From Woeseiaceae bacterium (GTDB lineage: Bacteria; Pseudomonadota; Gammaproteobacteria; Steroidobacterales; Woeseiaceae): a stretch of DNA of 47,341 bases. The position numbers and the translations under genes are program-made. Below, one piece after another: positions 27,240-36,400 of this stretch. The notes below the pieces were generated by a model. That model was not told where the DNA came from. It saw nothing but the letters and a program-made list of their open reading frames with translations, and did not search any database. Each line of letters opens with the position of its first letter. Position 1 is the stretch's first letter. The stretch lies in assembly GCA_011772865.1 (NCBI GenBank), contig WVYQ01000020.1:53825-101165 (forward strand), given 5' to 3'.

Positions 27240-27613
27240 AGCAACATCACCCAGAAGAGCGCCGTTGCCGCGATCGACGCGACAAGCACAAACCATGCCG
27301 ATGCGATAGCCTGGCGTTTTTCCAGGCCACGCCCGGTGTCCCACACGAGGTGACGAATGCCGTTCATCAGGTGGTAGAAAAAGGCGAAACTCAAGCCGAC
27401 GAGCAACAGCTGTCCGATCACTGTCGACATTGTGGCGCCGAAACGAGCGTATTCCTCAGGACCGGTGGCTGCGCTGACGAGCCAGGCGGCCAGCACGAGA
27501 AATCCGACGGCCATCGCCACACCGGTCGCCCGGTGCAGGATTGAAAGCGTCATCGTTATGGGCCAGCGGTAGATCGACAGGTGAGGTGATAAAGGCCTTT
27601 CAGTATTGCTCAT
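27236..27613 (-). CDS. sdhC: Succinate dehydrogenase cytochrome b556 subunit SdhC
   Basis: Three-helix membrane subunit of complex II. The 125-residue protein has the signature [13 protein letters not shown] (6-18), the quinone-site SILHRATG (24-31), and the haem-ligand region [15 protein letters not shown]. It starts 29 bases after the stop of the SDHAF4-like gene and is coupled to sdhD. Confidence 0.96.
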   Translation of the reverse strand: MSNTERPLSPHLSIYRWPITMTLSILHRATGVAMAVGFLVLAAWLVSAATGPEEYARFGATMSTVIGQLLLVGLSFAFFYHLMNGIRHLVWDTGRGLEKRQAIASAWFVLVASIAATALFWVMLL

Positions 27614-27642
27614 AAAGTCCTGTTATTAATAACTTTATTTTC

Positions 27643-27783
27643 CTAAAAATCGATGCAGCGACCGGCTTTTTCCCAGTCGCCGTAACGCGTAGGATCGGGC
27701 CCTTCCCGGCCGCCGATTTCCTTCGGCTTCTCGGGCTCGGGCTCCTGCTCGGGTTCCTTATTTTCGGTATCCTCGTCTGGCAT
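27643..27783 (-). CDS. SDHAF4-type complex II assembly factor (DUF1674)
   Basis: A 46-residue protein whose last 25 residues, with KEIGGREGPDPTRYGDWE followed by GRCIDF, are nearly the hallmark of eukaryotic SDHAF4 and its bacterial DUF1674 relatives. SDHAF4 binds flavinylated SdhA and protects it before it joins SdhB. The first half is an acidic Glu-Pro-rich low-complexity stretch. The ATG at 27783 is the only sensible start; the open frame continues upstream through the antisense of ygfZ. It is the first gene before sdhC, so both ends of the sdh operon carry assembly factors. Confidence 0.85.
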   Translation of the reverse strand: MPDEDTENKEPEQEPEPEKPKEIGGREGPDPTRYGDWEKAGRCIDF

Positions 27784-27861
27784 GGCGAGAGTATGCCAGA
27801 CACCGTCGCGACCTGCATAAGCGGGCTGTACCAGTTTGTAACACGTTAGAATCCCTTGCCG

Positions 27862-28542
27862 ATGACAGCTATCCCTTACACAACTATCGAGGTTTCCGGC
27901 AGTGACGCGTTCGAGTTCCTGCAGGCGCAGCTCGCCGCGGATTTGACCGACCTCGGCCCGGCGGGACTTGCGGCCTGGTGTAATCCCAAGGGCAGGGTTA
28001 TTTGCCTGTTTCGAGTGACACGATCGGGTGACAATATCCTGCTCGCCCTGCCCGCCGAGCTGGCCGACGATGCCCTCGGGCGATTGACGATGTTTCGCTT
28101 TCGATCGAAGGTCGACTTCGCAGCGCGCGCAACGACTGCCGAGCAACTCGGCATGACATCCGGCTATGAGGAATGGCGGCTCGCCAACCTGCAAAACGGG
28201 ATCCCGGAGATACTTGCGCAACAGTCCGAAGCGTTTACGCCACACATGCTCAATCTCGACCTTCTCGATGCGGTCAGCGTCAGCAAGGGGTGCTACCCGG
28301 GCCAGGAGATTGTCTCCCGAACGCATTTCCGCGGCGCCACGAAGCGCCGCTGCCTGCGCTTTGAAAGCCCGGTGCCGGTCTCACCCGGCGACAAGGTCTC
28401 GGATGGCGATCGCGATGTCGGCGAGGTGCTCAATGCGATCGGCCGTGAGCTTCTCGCCGTGGTGCCGCTGGACAAGGCGAATCAGGATCTTAGCGTCGCC
28501 GGAAACACCTTGGTAAACTTGCCTCTGCCGTACCTCGAATAA
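27862..28542 (+). CDS. ygfZ: YgfZ/GcvT-domain folate-dependent Fe-S repair protein
   Basis: Tetrahydrofolate-dependent protein that helps maintain certain Fe-S enzymes such as MiaB. The roughly 226-residue protein has the GcvT-like N-terminal domain (GSDAFEFLQAQLAADL, KGRVICLFRV) and the diagnostic YgfZ motif KGCYPGQEIVSRTHFRG with its conserved Cys. ATG at 27862 is preferred over TTG at 27856. It is divergent from the SDHAF4-sdh operon, which itself encodes an Fe-S enzyme. Confidence 0.92.
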   Translation: MTAIPYTTIEVSGSDAFEFLQAQLAADLTDLGPAGLAAWCNPKGRVICLFRVTRSGDNILLALPAELADDALGRLTMFRFRSKVDFAARATTAEQLGMTSGYEEWRLANLQNGIPEILAQQSEAFTPHMLNLDLLDAVSVSKGCYPGQEIVSRTHFRGATKRRCLRFESPVPVSPGDKVSDGDRDVGEVLNAIGRELLAVVPLDKANQDLSVAGNTLVNLPLPYLE

Positions 28543-28565
28543 CAAGAAGCATTGGGGGGTAAACA

Positions 28566-29044
28566 ATGATCCGATACATCAAGATCGCGCTGGCCGCGCT
28601 TGCCTCGCTGTTCTGTATTTTCTATGCCATACAAAACATGGCCAACCTCGGCCCTGCCGAGTGGTTCGTCGGTACGATGACCGCCATGGAAGGACACGAG
28701 GCCTATCCGAATACGTTCGGTTTCGCAGTGACCTCTCCTGCCCTCGTCAAGCTCATGCTGTGGATCATCATCCTGCTCGAACTGGCCGCAGGCGTGCTTG
28801 CGGGCAAGGGCGCGTGGGACATGTTTGGCGCTCGCAACGGCAGCAGTGAAGCGTTCAATTCCGCCAAGAAATACGCGCTGGCGGGCACCGCGCTTGCCGT
28901 CGTCATCTGGTTTGGCATTTTCGGCGCGTTCGGCGGCGCATTCTTCCAGATGTGGCAGGTCGAAGCCGGCCTGAACGCACTCAGGGACGCGGCATTTTTC
29001 TCAGTGCAGCACGGTGTGGCTTTCCTGATAATCCGCAGCGACGA

Positions 29045-29048
<4 letters not shown>
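28566..29048 (+). CDS. DUF2165 small integral membrane protein
   Basis: A 160-residue protein with four predicted membrane helices (about 5-25, 63-85, 103-127 and 138-155). The first loop contains [29 protein letters not shown] and the second helix ends in [11 protein letters not shown], as in the DUF2165 family. A strong purine-rich ribosome-binding site (GGGGGG) precedes the ATG. It lies 23 bases after ygfZ and its 3' end overlaps the convergent lysS by 4 bases. Function unknown. Confidence 0.88.
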
Positions 29049-30550
<1,502 letters not shown>

Positions 30551-30564
30551 GTGTCGTTCATTCC

Positions 30565-31660
30565 CTACAGTCCCTGCTTCAGGCTGGCCTCGATAAAATC
30601 ATCCAGGCTGCCGTCGAGTACAGCCTGAGTGTTACCGGTTTCGACGCCCGTGCGCAAATCCTTGATCCGGCTCTGGTCCAGTACGTAATTGCGAATCTGG
30701 CTACCCCAGCCAACGTCGGACTTCCCTTCCTCGACCGTTGCCGCTTTGGCCTGGCGCTCCCGCAACTCCAGTTCATAGAGCTTGGCCTTGAGCTGGTTCA
30801 TGGCTTGCGCCTTGTTCTTGTGTTGCGAACGATCGTTCTGGCACTGGACCACCGTGTTGGTCGGCAGGTGCGTTATGCGGACGGCCGACTCGGTACGGTT
30901 CACGTGCTGACCACCGGCGCCGCTGGCCCGATAAACGTCAATGCGCAGATCCGACGGATCGATCTCTATGTCGATATCGTCATCCACTTCCGGCGACACG
31001 AATACCGACGCGAATGACGTATGCCGGCGATTGCCCGAATCGAATGGTGACTTTCGTACGAGGCGATGCACGCCGGTTTCGGTGCGCAGCCAGCCATAGG
31101 CGTATTCGCCGAAGATATGCACGGTCGCGCTCTTGATGCCGGCGACTTCGCCAGCTGACGCCTCGATGACCTCGGCCTTGAAGCCGTGAGCCTCCGCCCA
31201 GCGCAGGTACATGCGCAAGATCATCTCGGCCCAGTCCTGCGCCTCGGTGCCGCCCGCACCGGACTGGATGTCGAGGTAGGCGTTACTGGCGTCCATCTCA
31301 CCCGAGAACATGCGCCGGAACTCGAGCCCGGCGAGCTGCGCCTCGAATCGTCCGATGTCATTCTCGATCTCGGCCACGGTGTCTGCATCGTCTTCCTCGA
31401 CAGCGAGTCCGAGCAGTTCACCGACATCCGCGAGTCCGGTCGACAATTCATCGAGCGCGACGACGACCTGCTCGAGCCGGGCGCGCTCCTGCCCGAGCGA
31501 CTGGGCCCGTTCCGGCTCGTTCCAGACATCGGGTTGTTCGAGTTCCCGCTGGACCTCGGTCAGGCGCTCGGCCTTGCCCTCATAGTCAAAGATACCTCCT
31601 CAACGCATCGGTGCGTTCTTTGATATCGGCTATGGTTTGTTTGATCTGACTCGTTTCCAT
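30565..31660 (-). CDS. prfB: Peptide chain release factor 2, with programmed +1 frameshift
   Basis: RF2 reads UGA and UAA stops. The gene is split by an in-frame TGA: codons 1-24 run from ATG at 31660 to the CTT at 31591-31589, TGA follows at 31588-31586, and reading resumes in the +1 frame at GAC (31587-31585). Joined this way the protein is about 364 residues, the normal RF2 length. The shifted frame encodes the anticodon-like SPF tripeptide ([16 protein letters not shown]) and the catalytic GGQ in [17 protein letters not shown]. The interruption is the conserved autoregulation of RF2, not a mutation. Confidence 0.96.
31585..31600 (-). other. RF2 programmed +1 ribosomal frameshift site
   Basis: On the minus strand the sequence reads AGG AGG TAT CTT TGA C. 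AGGAGG (31600-31595) is the internal Shine-Dalgarno-like stimulator, CTT is the slippery codon and TGA-C is the poorly terminated stop. It matches the E. coli prfB site apart from AGGAGG in place of AGGGGG. Low RF2 makes ribosomes pause at UGA and slip forward, restoring RF2. Confidence 0.95.
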
Positions 31661-31692
31661 CGTGTCGTCCAGCGTTCAAGCGCGCGATCTTA

Positions 31693-33417
31693 TCACGCAC
31701 CGCCGGCCTGCAATGCAGCTATTTGTTCAACGATGAGCTGCGGTGATTCCCTGCCTTGCCACTCGTTGACGTCGAGGCGGTAGGCGAGCTGAACGACGCC
31801 GCGATAAGCCGGACCGGCCTGGTTGAAAGCGATCGCATCCACGACGTCCTGGCCACCGACCGGACGCAGGCGCATCTTAAGGTGACTCTCACCGACCGTG
31901 CGCTGCTCGATGAGTTCGAAGTCGCCACTCCACATCGGTTCGGGAAAACCCGAGCCCCAGGGCCCGGCGTCGCGCAACGCCCTGGCCGCCTGCAGGAGCC
32001 CGCCCCAGCGGGCGACGTCACTCGTCGAAATCACGCCGTCCGAAACGATTGCGCCCGAAAAATCCGCATCGGGATACAGTCGATCGACCTGCTCGGCTAC
32101 CGCTTCACTGAAGCTCTCGAAGTGATCCTCCGGGATCGTCAGTCCGGCTGCCCTCGCGTGGCCGCCAAACTTCGTGATAAGGCCCGGATGGGTACTCGAT
32201 ACGGCCTCGAGCAGGTCGCGGGCATGAACACACGCGATCGACCTTGCCGACCCTTTCAGAAACCCATCGGTCTCCCTGGCGAACGCGATGACCGGTCGGT
32301 GGCATTTCTCGCGCACCCGCGCCGCGATCAATCCGACGACTCCCTGGTGCCAGTTCTCTTCGTAGACGCATACGCAGGACGGCCACCGTGTTCGATCGAG
32401 CGACCCGACATAGGCGAACGCCTGCTCTCTCATCGTCGCTTCAATGTCACGGCGCTCCTTGTTGATGTCGTCGAGCAGCACCGCATGCCGTCGGGCGACC
32501 GCCGCATCATCGGTCAGCAGGCACTCGATGCCCACGGACATATCCTCCAGCCGGCCGGCCGCATTGATCCGCGGACCGACCGCAAAACCCAGGTCGATAC
32601 TGACCGTGCGCGACATCTGTCGGCCGGCCTGATTGAGCAGCGCTGCGATGCCCGCCACCGTGTGGCCGGCCCGGATGCGATTGAGGCCCTGCTGCACGAG
32701 GATGCGGTTGTTGTGATCGAGCGGAACGACATCGGCCACGGTCCCGAGCGCCACGAGATCGAGATACCTCGCCGGCACGCGCGATGCGCCTTCCCTGCCA
32801 GCGCTTTCGAGACGACGCCCCAGCGCCGCCATGACATAGAACGCGACGCCGACGCCAGCGAGATTGCGGCTCGGAAACTCGCTGCCCGGCAAATTGGGGT
32901 TGACGATGACGCTGGCGTCCGGCAATTCGTCGGCCGGCAGGTGATGGTCGGTCACGAGTACGTCGATTCCGGCATCTCTCGCCGCACGCACCCCGGCAAT
33001 GCTAGAGATGCCGTTGTCGACGGTGATGATCAGATCCGGCGACTGCCTGGCCGCCACGTCCACGAGCTCGGGAGACAATCCATAGCCGAACTCGAAGCGG
33101 TTGGGAACGAGGTAACCGACATCGGCAAAACCGAATTCGCGCAGACACCTCAGAATCAGCGCCGTACTGGTTGCGCCGTCGACGTCGAAATCACCGACAA
33201 CGATGATTTTCCGGTCCTGGTTCGCAAGCAGCAATTCGACGGCCGCGTCGACGTGCTCGAGAGACCCGACAGGGGCCAGGCCCGCCAGCCCGTAGTCGAG
33301 CTGCTCGACGCTGCTCACGCCGCGAGCCGAATACAGCCGGGCAAACAGCGGGTCGACGCCCTCCAGGTGCACGGCCGCGGGGACCTCTCTTGCGACGATC
33401 GGACGGGCGGAACGCAT
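31693..33417 (-). CDS. recJ: Single-stranded-DNA exonuclease RecJ
   Basis: 5'-3' single-strand exonuclease of RecF-pathway recombination and mismatch repair. The 574-residue protein has DHH-family motifs: VGDFDVDGATSTALIL (I), VDNGISSI (II), VTDHHLP (III) and NPNLPGSEFPSRNLAGVGVA (IV). A DHHA1 region with GGHARAAGLTI follows, then a C-terminal OB fold. It precedes prfB by 32 bases and follows the COG4255-like gene after 5 bases. Confidence 0.97.
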   Translation of the reverse strand: MRSARPIVAREVPAAVHLEGVDPLFARLYSARGVSSVEQLDYGLAGLAPVGSLEHVDAAVELLLANQDRKIIVVGDFDVDGATSTALILRCLREFGFADVGYLVPNRFEFGYGLSPELVDVAARQSPDLIITVDNGISSIAGVRAARDAGIDVLVTDHHLPADELPDASVIVNPNLPGSEFPSRNLAGVGVAFYVMAALGRRLESAGREGASRVPARYLDLVALGTVADVVPLDHNNRILVQQGLNRIRAGHTVAGIAALLNQAGRQMSRTVSIDLGFAVGPRINAAGRLEDMSVGIECLLTDDAAVARRHAVLLDDINKERRDIEATMREQAFAYVGSLDRTRWPSCVCVYEENWHQGVVGLIAARVREKCHRPVIAFARETDGFLKGSARSIACVHARDLLEAVSSTHPGLITKFGGHARAAGLTIPEDHFESFSEAVAEQVDRLYPDADFSGAIVSDGVISTSDVARWGGLLQAARALRDAGPWGSGFPEPMWSGDFELIEQRTVGESHLKMRLRPVGGQDVVDAIAFNQAGPAYRGVVQLAYRLDVNEWQGRESPQLIVEQIAALQAGGA

Positions 33418-33422
33418 GACGA

Positions 33423-34379
33423 TCAGTCCAGGACTGCCGAGTTGCGGCGCCAGAAGCGCCTGCGATGGCCGGGTATCACTTCGGCTTCAACACCGTCGCG
33501 GAACATCAGCGTCAGCCGGCTGACACGGCCGGCGTCGAGCAGATCCCTGAGATCGCGCAGGCAGTTCTCGAGCAACTGTTGATTGTCCTGGTCGGGCACG
33601 ACCGCGACGAAGCCGGCCAGGGATGCCTCGACACAGGATCCGATATCGCCCGGCCAGTCTGCGACGACACCGGTCTTGCTCAGCCAGTGACCGACGAGCA
33701 ACGGGTCGTTGCTGAAAAGTGGTGGGTGCGGCGCCGTTTCCTGCTCGGGCGCGACGCCCCCGCCCCACAGCCACAGGCAGTTGATCGGTTGCTTGCCACT
33801 GTCCTGGCGCCGCTGGTTTACCTCGTGATCATGCAACGCCATCTCGACCTCCGATACGAGGTTCCGATAACTGTCAGCGGCTTCTCCCGACGGCATGTGC
33901 TCGTTCGGCATGTCCTCGTGAGCGACATAGGCAGGCACGGCGGCGGTCTCGATTGGCTCGTTCGCTCGCAGGTAACCGCTGGTGCCCAGTCGCGCGAAGC
34001 CGAGACCCTCGTCATTGCCCAGGGTGGCCTGCAGGTGGTCGATCAGCGGCTGCAGGTCGGCTGCCGGCACACTGTCGGCATCCTGGGCATGCAGACACAA
34101 ATGATCGAGCCGCGGCTCCAGGTAGACAGGATCTGCCGCAGCTATCCACACGGTCGGCCGATCGCCGGTCTGCCCCCACATGCGTAACGCCCCCAGCCCG
34201 GATTCGGGACAGGGCAGGTTTAGCTTGCCCAGGATGCGCCCGAGGAGCTCCGCCGGTTCGCTCAATTGCCGCAGGTCCGACCGCGCCAGCCAGCGCCTCA
34301 GAGATGCGTCTGCCACGCGCCCGCCACCGACCGCGGGCAGCACGACGATTGCCGCTGTTTTTTCGTACGAGCCAGCCAA
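33423..34379 (-). CDS. Conserved protein upstream of recJ, COG4255-like, phosphoglycerate-mutase-related
   Basis: A 318-residue cytoplasmic protein. The clearest motif is NCLWLWGGGVAP (near residue 208), which resembles the WpWGqG segment of cofactor-independent phosphoglycerate mutases of the archaeal type. The N-terminal metal-binding Asp-Ser core of those enzymes is not recognisable. Homologues commonly sit directly upstream of recJ in gammaproteobacteria and are often labelled regulatory or phosphoglycerate mutase without proof. It is five bases from recJ, so it is cotranscribed. I assign no reaction. Confidence 0.75.
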   Translation of the reverse strand: MAGSYEKTAAIVVLPAVGGGRVADASLRRWLARSDLRQLSEPAELLGRILGKLNLPCPESGLGALRMWGQTGDRPTVWIAAADPVYLEPRLDHLCLHAQDADSVPAADLQPLIDHLQATLGNDEGLGFARLGTSGYLRANEPIETAAVPAYVAHEDMPNEHMPSGEAADSYRNLVSEVEMALHDHEVNQRRQDSGKQPINCLWLWGGGVAPEQETAPHPPLFSNDPLLVGHWLSKTGVVADWPGDIGSCVEASLAGFVAVVPDQDNQQLLENCLRDLRDLLDAGRVSRLTLMFRDGVEAEVIPGHRRRFWRRNSAVLD

Positions 34380-34445
34380 CTTTGCTCTACAGGAAGGGCT
34401 TTGTATGATGAGAACTCAAGCCCGAGATGGTAACGGAAAGCTCCC

Positions 34446-34817
34446 TTGAAGTTCACCCGCGAAATGCCCGGCCTGCTGATGATACACAGCGTATCCGCTG
34501 ACGGTATCCGGATCGGCGACGAGCTCTACGACCAGACGATCGGCGTCACGGCCGGCGCGGTCATTGACGACTGGCAGGACAAGGCGATCGGTGACCTCGT
34601 GGAATCCGATTTTGCGGATCTGTTGGCCATGAATCCTGAAGTCATCGTGCTCGGCACGGGGACGAGCAATATTTTTCCGCCCCGAGAACTCGTTTTCGCG
34701 ATGGCGCGCCGCCGGATCGGTTTCGAGGTGATGGACTCAGCCGCTGCCGCCAGGACCTACAACGTTCTTGCCAGCGAAGGGCGACAGGTGGCTGCCGTGC
34801 TGTATATCGAGCCCTGA
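34446..34817 (+). CDS. Mth938-like domain protein
   Basis: A 123-residue protein of the Mth938/Xcc1710 fold (formerly DUF498). Family blocks seen are IHSVSADGIRIGDELYDQTIGV, then PEVIVLGTGTSNIFPPRELV, and GFEVMDSAAAARTYNVLASEGR. The only usable start is TTG at 34446, preceded by an ACGGAAAG purine stretch; no ATG or GTG lies in frame upstream. A possible promoter (TTGCTC and TATGAT with a 16-base spacer, 34382-34409) lies in the divergent gap. The fold is known in mitochondria as complex I assembly factor NDUFAF3; the bacterial role is unclear. Confidence 0.85.
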   Translation: MKFTREMPGLLMIHSVSADGIRIGDELYDQTIGVTAGAVIDDWQDKAIGDLVESDFADLLAMNPEVIVLGTGTSNIFPPRELVFAMARRRIGFEVMDSAAAARTYNVLASEGRQVAAVLYIEP

Positions 34818-34827
34818 AACCTGCCGA

Positions 34828-35562
34828 CTATCGTTGTTTCCCATCGACATGCCAACTCCGAAGGCTTTGAGACGGATGCACCTGTGGCTCTGGCACCGTA
34901 ATTGTGCGGCCAAATCCGGGAGCTCGCGACTCGAAGTACAGCACGAATATCAGCCCGGCAATGATGACGCCGAGCACCGTCGCAATGGCAGATCGATACG
35001 ACGTGACAATTAGTCGAATGCGGTGCCAGTTTATCGACTTGTCGCCGACGACGACGTCATAGGCACGTATCGGCTCAATAATATTTCTGAGATGTTGCAG
35101 TCCCAGAGGTTTGAAACGGCAGCCCTGCTCTTTCTTGACCTGGGCATGCATCAGTCCGGAGACCACGATACCTCCGGCATTGGCAATTTTCTGCAGCCGA
35201 GCCGCCGTGTTGATGACGTCACCAAACAGGTTTTCTCCATCGAAGATCACGTCGCCGGCGTGCAGACCGATGCGTGCCTGCAGGTGGCAGCCGGAATCGT
35301 TCTGGCAACCCTGGGATTCCAGGGCTTGTTGGAAGCTGCGCGCAGCCCTGAGAGCCTCTACCGGGCTCTGAAATTCGGCCATCAGGCTGTCCCCAACGCA
35401 ACCGAACTCACGGCCGTGAAACGACGTCACGCAGTGCCCGAAAGTGTCGCGACAGTCCTTTAGCGCTTCGACGGTACTTTCGCCATCGGTTTCCACGAGC
35501 TGGCTGTAGTTTGCGATATCCGCCGCCAGGACCGCCGCGTAGCGATGGCCTAGTCCACTCAT
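34828..35562 (-). CDS. Membrane-anchored class III nucleotide cyclase
   Basis: A 244-residue protein with an N-terminal cyclase homology domain (about 5-172) and a single C-terminal membrane helix (about 193-211). Metal-binding Asp15 (LAADIANYSQL) and Asp58 (CVGDSLMAEF) are present, as are Asp115, Asn118 and the transition-state Arg122 in FGDVINTAARL. The purine-selecting Lys expected four residues before Asp58 is Gly54, so nucleotide preference is uncertain. The membrane helix lies after the catalytic domain, the reverse of most bacterial cyclases. It is divergent from a Crp/Fnr-family regulator (116-base gap), suggesting a cyclase-receptor pair. Confidence 0.88.
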   Translation of the reverse strand: MSGLGHRYAAVLAADIANYSQLVETDGESTVEALKDCRDTFGHCVTSFHGREFGCVGDSLMAEFQSPVEALRAARSFQQALESQGCQNDSGCHLQARIGLHAGDVIFDGENLFGDVINTAARLQKIANAGGIVVSGLMHAQVKKEQGCRFKPLGLQHLRNIIEPIRAYDVVVGDKSINWHRIRLIVTSYRSAIATVLGVIIAGLIFVLYFESRAPGFGRTITVPEPQVHPSQSLRSWHVDGKQR

Positions 35563-35678
35563 ACGTTGATAGCCTGACTAACACAGTATCCGCAAAAGTT
35601 CTGTTCGGAGATGTACTTATACTTATTGACAGATCGCGGCTGGCAGTCCTAAGTAACCGGCAGGGTTGCAAAGAATTT

Positions 35679-36374
35679 ATGTCCGACCTACCTATAGCCG
35701 CCATTCTCTCGCACAATTTCCTGTTCGAAGGATTGCCGGATTCGATCATTGACGAGATCGCGTCACTGGCTCACAGATCCAGGCTTTCGAAAGGGACCCT
35801 GATCTTCTGTCAGGGCGATGACGGCGATGCACTGTACGGCATAGCCTCCGGCAGGGTTCGTATATTCACGGCCGATGGAGAGGGCCACGAGGTATTTCTG
35901 AACGTCCTCGGACCGGGGGATACTTTCGGTGAAATTGCCCTGCTCGACGGCCTGCCCAGGACAGCCAGCGCGATAGCCGTTACGCCGTCCGTGCTCGTTG
36001 TCATCCCGAGGCGGCAATTCCTGGCTTATCTCGATCACCAACCGAAACTGGCCCTGCATCTGATGGTGTTGTTGTGCGAACGGCTTCGCTGGGTCAGCAA
36101 CCTGCTGGAGGACACAAGTTTTCTCGCGGGGCCTGCGCGCGTCGCCAAGCGCTTGACCGTTCTTGTCGAGCGTTACGGCAGACCGGCTGGCGGAGGCGGA
36201 ATCGAACTGAGGATTTCCCAGGCGGACCTGGGTCATTTTCTCGGCATTTCACGGCAGATCGTCAATCACTATCTGCGGGACTGGTGCGAGCGCGGGTGGA
36301 TCACGTTGAAGCGCGGTCGAATCATCATTCATGACTCGAAGGCCCTCGAAGGCATCTTTGTGTCAACTAGTTGA
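35679..36374 (+). CDS. Crp/Fnr-family transcriptional regulator
   Basis: A 231-residue regulator. The cyclic-nucleotide-binding barrel (about 13-115) keeps the phosphate-binding cassette FGEIALLDGLPRTA (83-96), with the ribose-binding Glu85 and phosphate-binding Arg94, so a cyclic nucleotide ligand is likely. There is no Cys cluster of the FNR type. The dimer helix is about 120-145 and the winged helix-turn-helix about 176-215; its recognition helix reads SRQIVNHYL, where E. coli CRP has SRETVGRIL, so the operator should differ from the CRP site. ATG at 35679 gives the family start. A perfect palindrome spans its stop codon. Confidence 0.93.
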   Translation: MSDLPIAAILSHNFLFEGLPDSIIDEIASLAHRSRLSKGTLIFCQGDDGDALYGIASGRVRIFTADGEGHEVFLNVLGPGDTFGEIALLDGLPRTASAIAVTPSVLVVIPRRQFLAYLDHQPKLALHLMVLLCERLRWVSNLLEDTSFLAGPARVAKRLTVLVERYGRPAGGGGIELRISQADLGHFLGISRQIVNHYLRDWCERGWITLKRGRIIIHDSKALEGIFVSTS

Positions 36375-36381
36375 CACAAAG
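36356..36381. promoter_or_regulatory. Perfect 26-bp palindrome, putative operator (site 1)
   Basis: CTTTGTGTCAACT (36356-36368) is followed directly by its exact reverse complement (36369-36381). The core is TGTCAA-CTAG-TTGACA at 36361-36376. It spans the last codons and TGA of the Crp/Fnr-type gene. Symmetry, length and location suit a dimeric winged-helix regulator. A hairpin terminator is an alternative: an 11-bp stem with a CTAG loop could form, but the nearest T run (36390-36394) is separated by eight bases. Confidence 0.75.
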
Positions 36382-36400
36382 CCCAACAATTTTTCGAACG

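Noticed and set aside
27643-28326. A 227-codon open frame antisense to ygfZ
   Set aside because: Only its last 46 codons have protein-like conservation (SDHAF4 type); the rest mirrors the strong ygfZ coding frame.
31586-31588. In-frame TGA in prfB as a pseudogene-making mutation
   Set aside because: The surrounding AGGAGG TAT CTT TGA C is the conserved programmed frameshift site of RF2.
31756-33582. A 608-codon open frame antisense to recJ and its neighbour
   Set aside because: It is rich in Arg, His and Asp as expected for the complement of GC-rich coding sequence and has no known motif.
35569-35602. A sigma-E-like GAACTT on the minus strand upstream of the cyclase gene
   Set aside because: The only TC-containing -10 is 17-18 bases away and reads GTCAGG, a poor match, and it would place the transcript start about 4 bases before the ATG.
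35618-35631. TATACT and a consensus TTGACA in the cyclase/regulator gap as promoter elements
   Set aside because: TATACT lacks a -35 at the right distance and TTGACA lacks a -10. The TTGACA may be a half-site related to the downstream palindromes, but no symmetric partner is present.
36356-36394. The 26-bp palindrome as an ordinary rho-independent terminator
   Set aside because: The stem is AT-containing and the T run starts eight bases after the palindrome; the related second site 40 bp away favours an operator. The terminator reading is not fully excluded.
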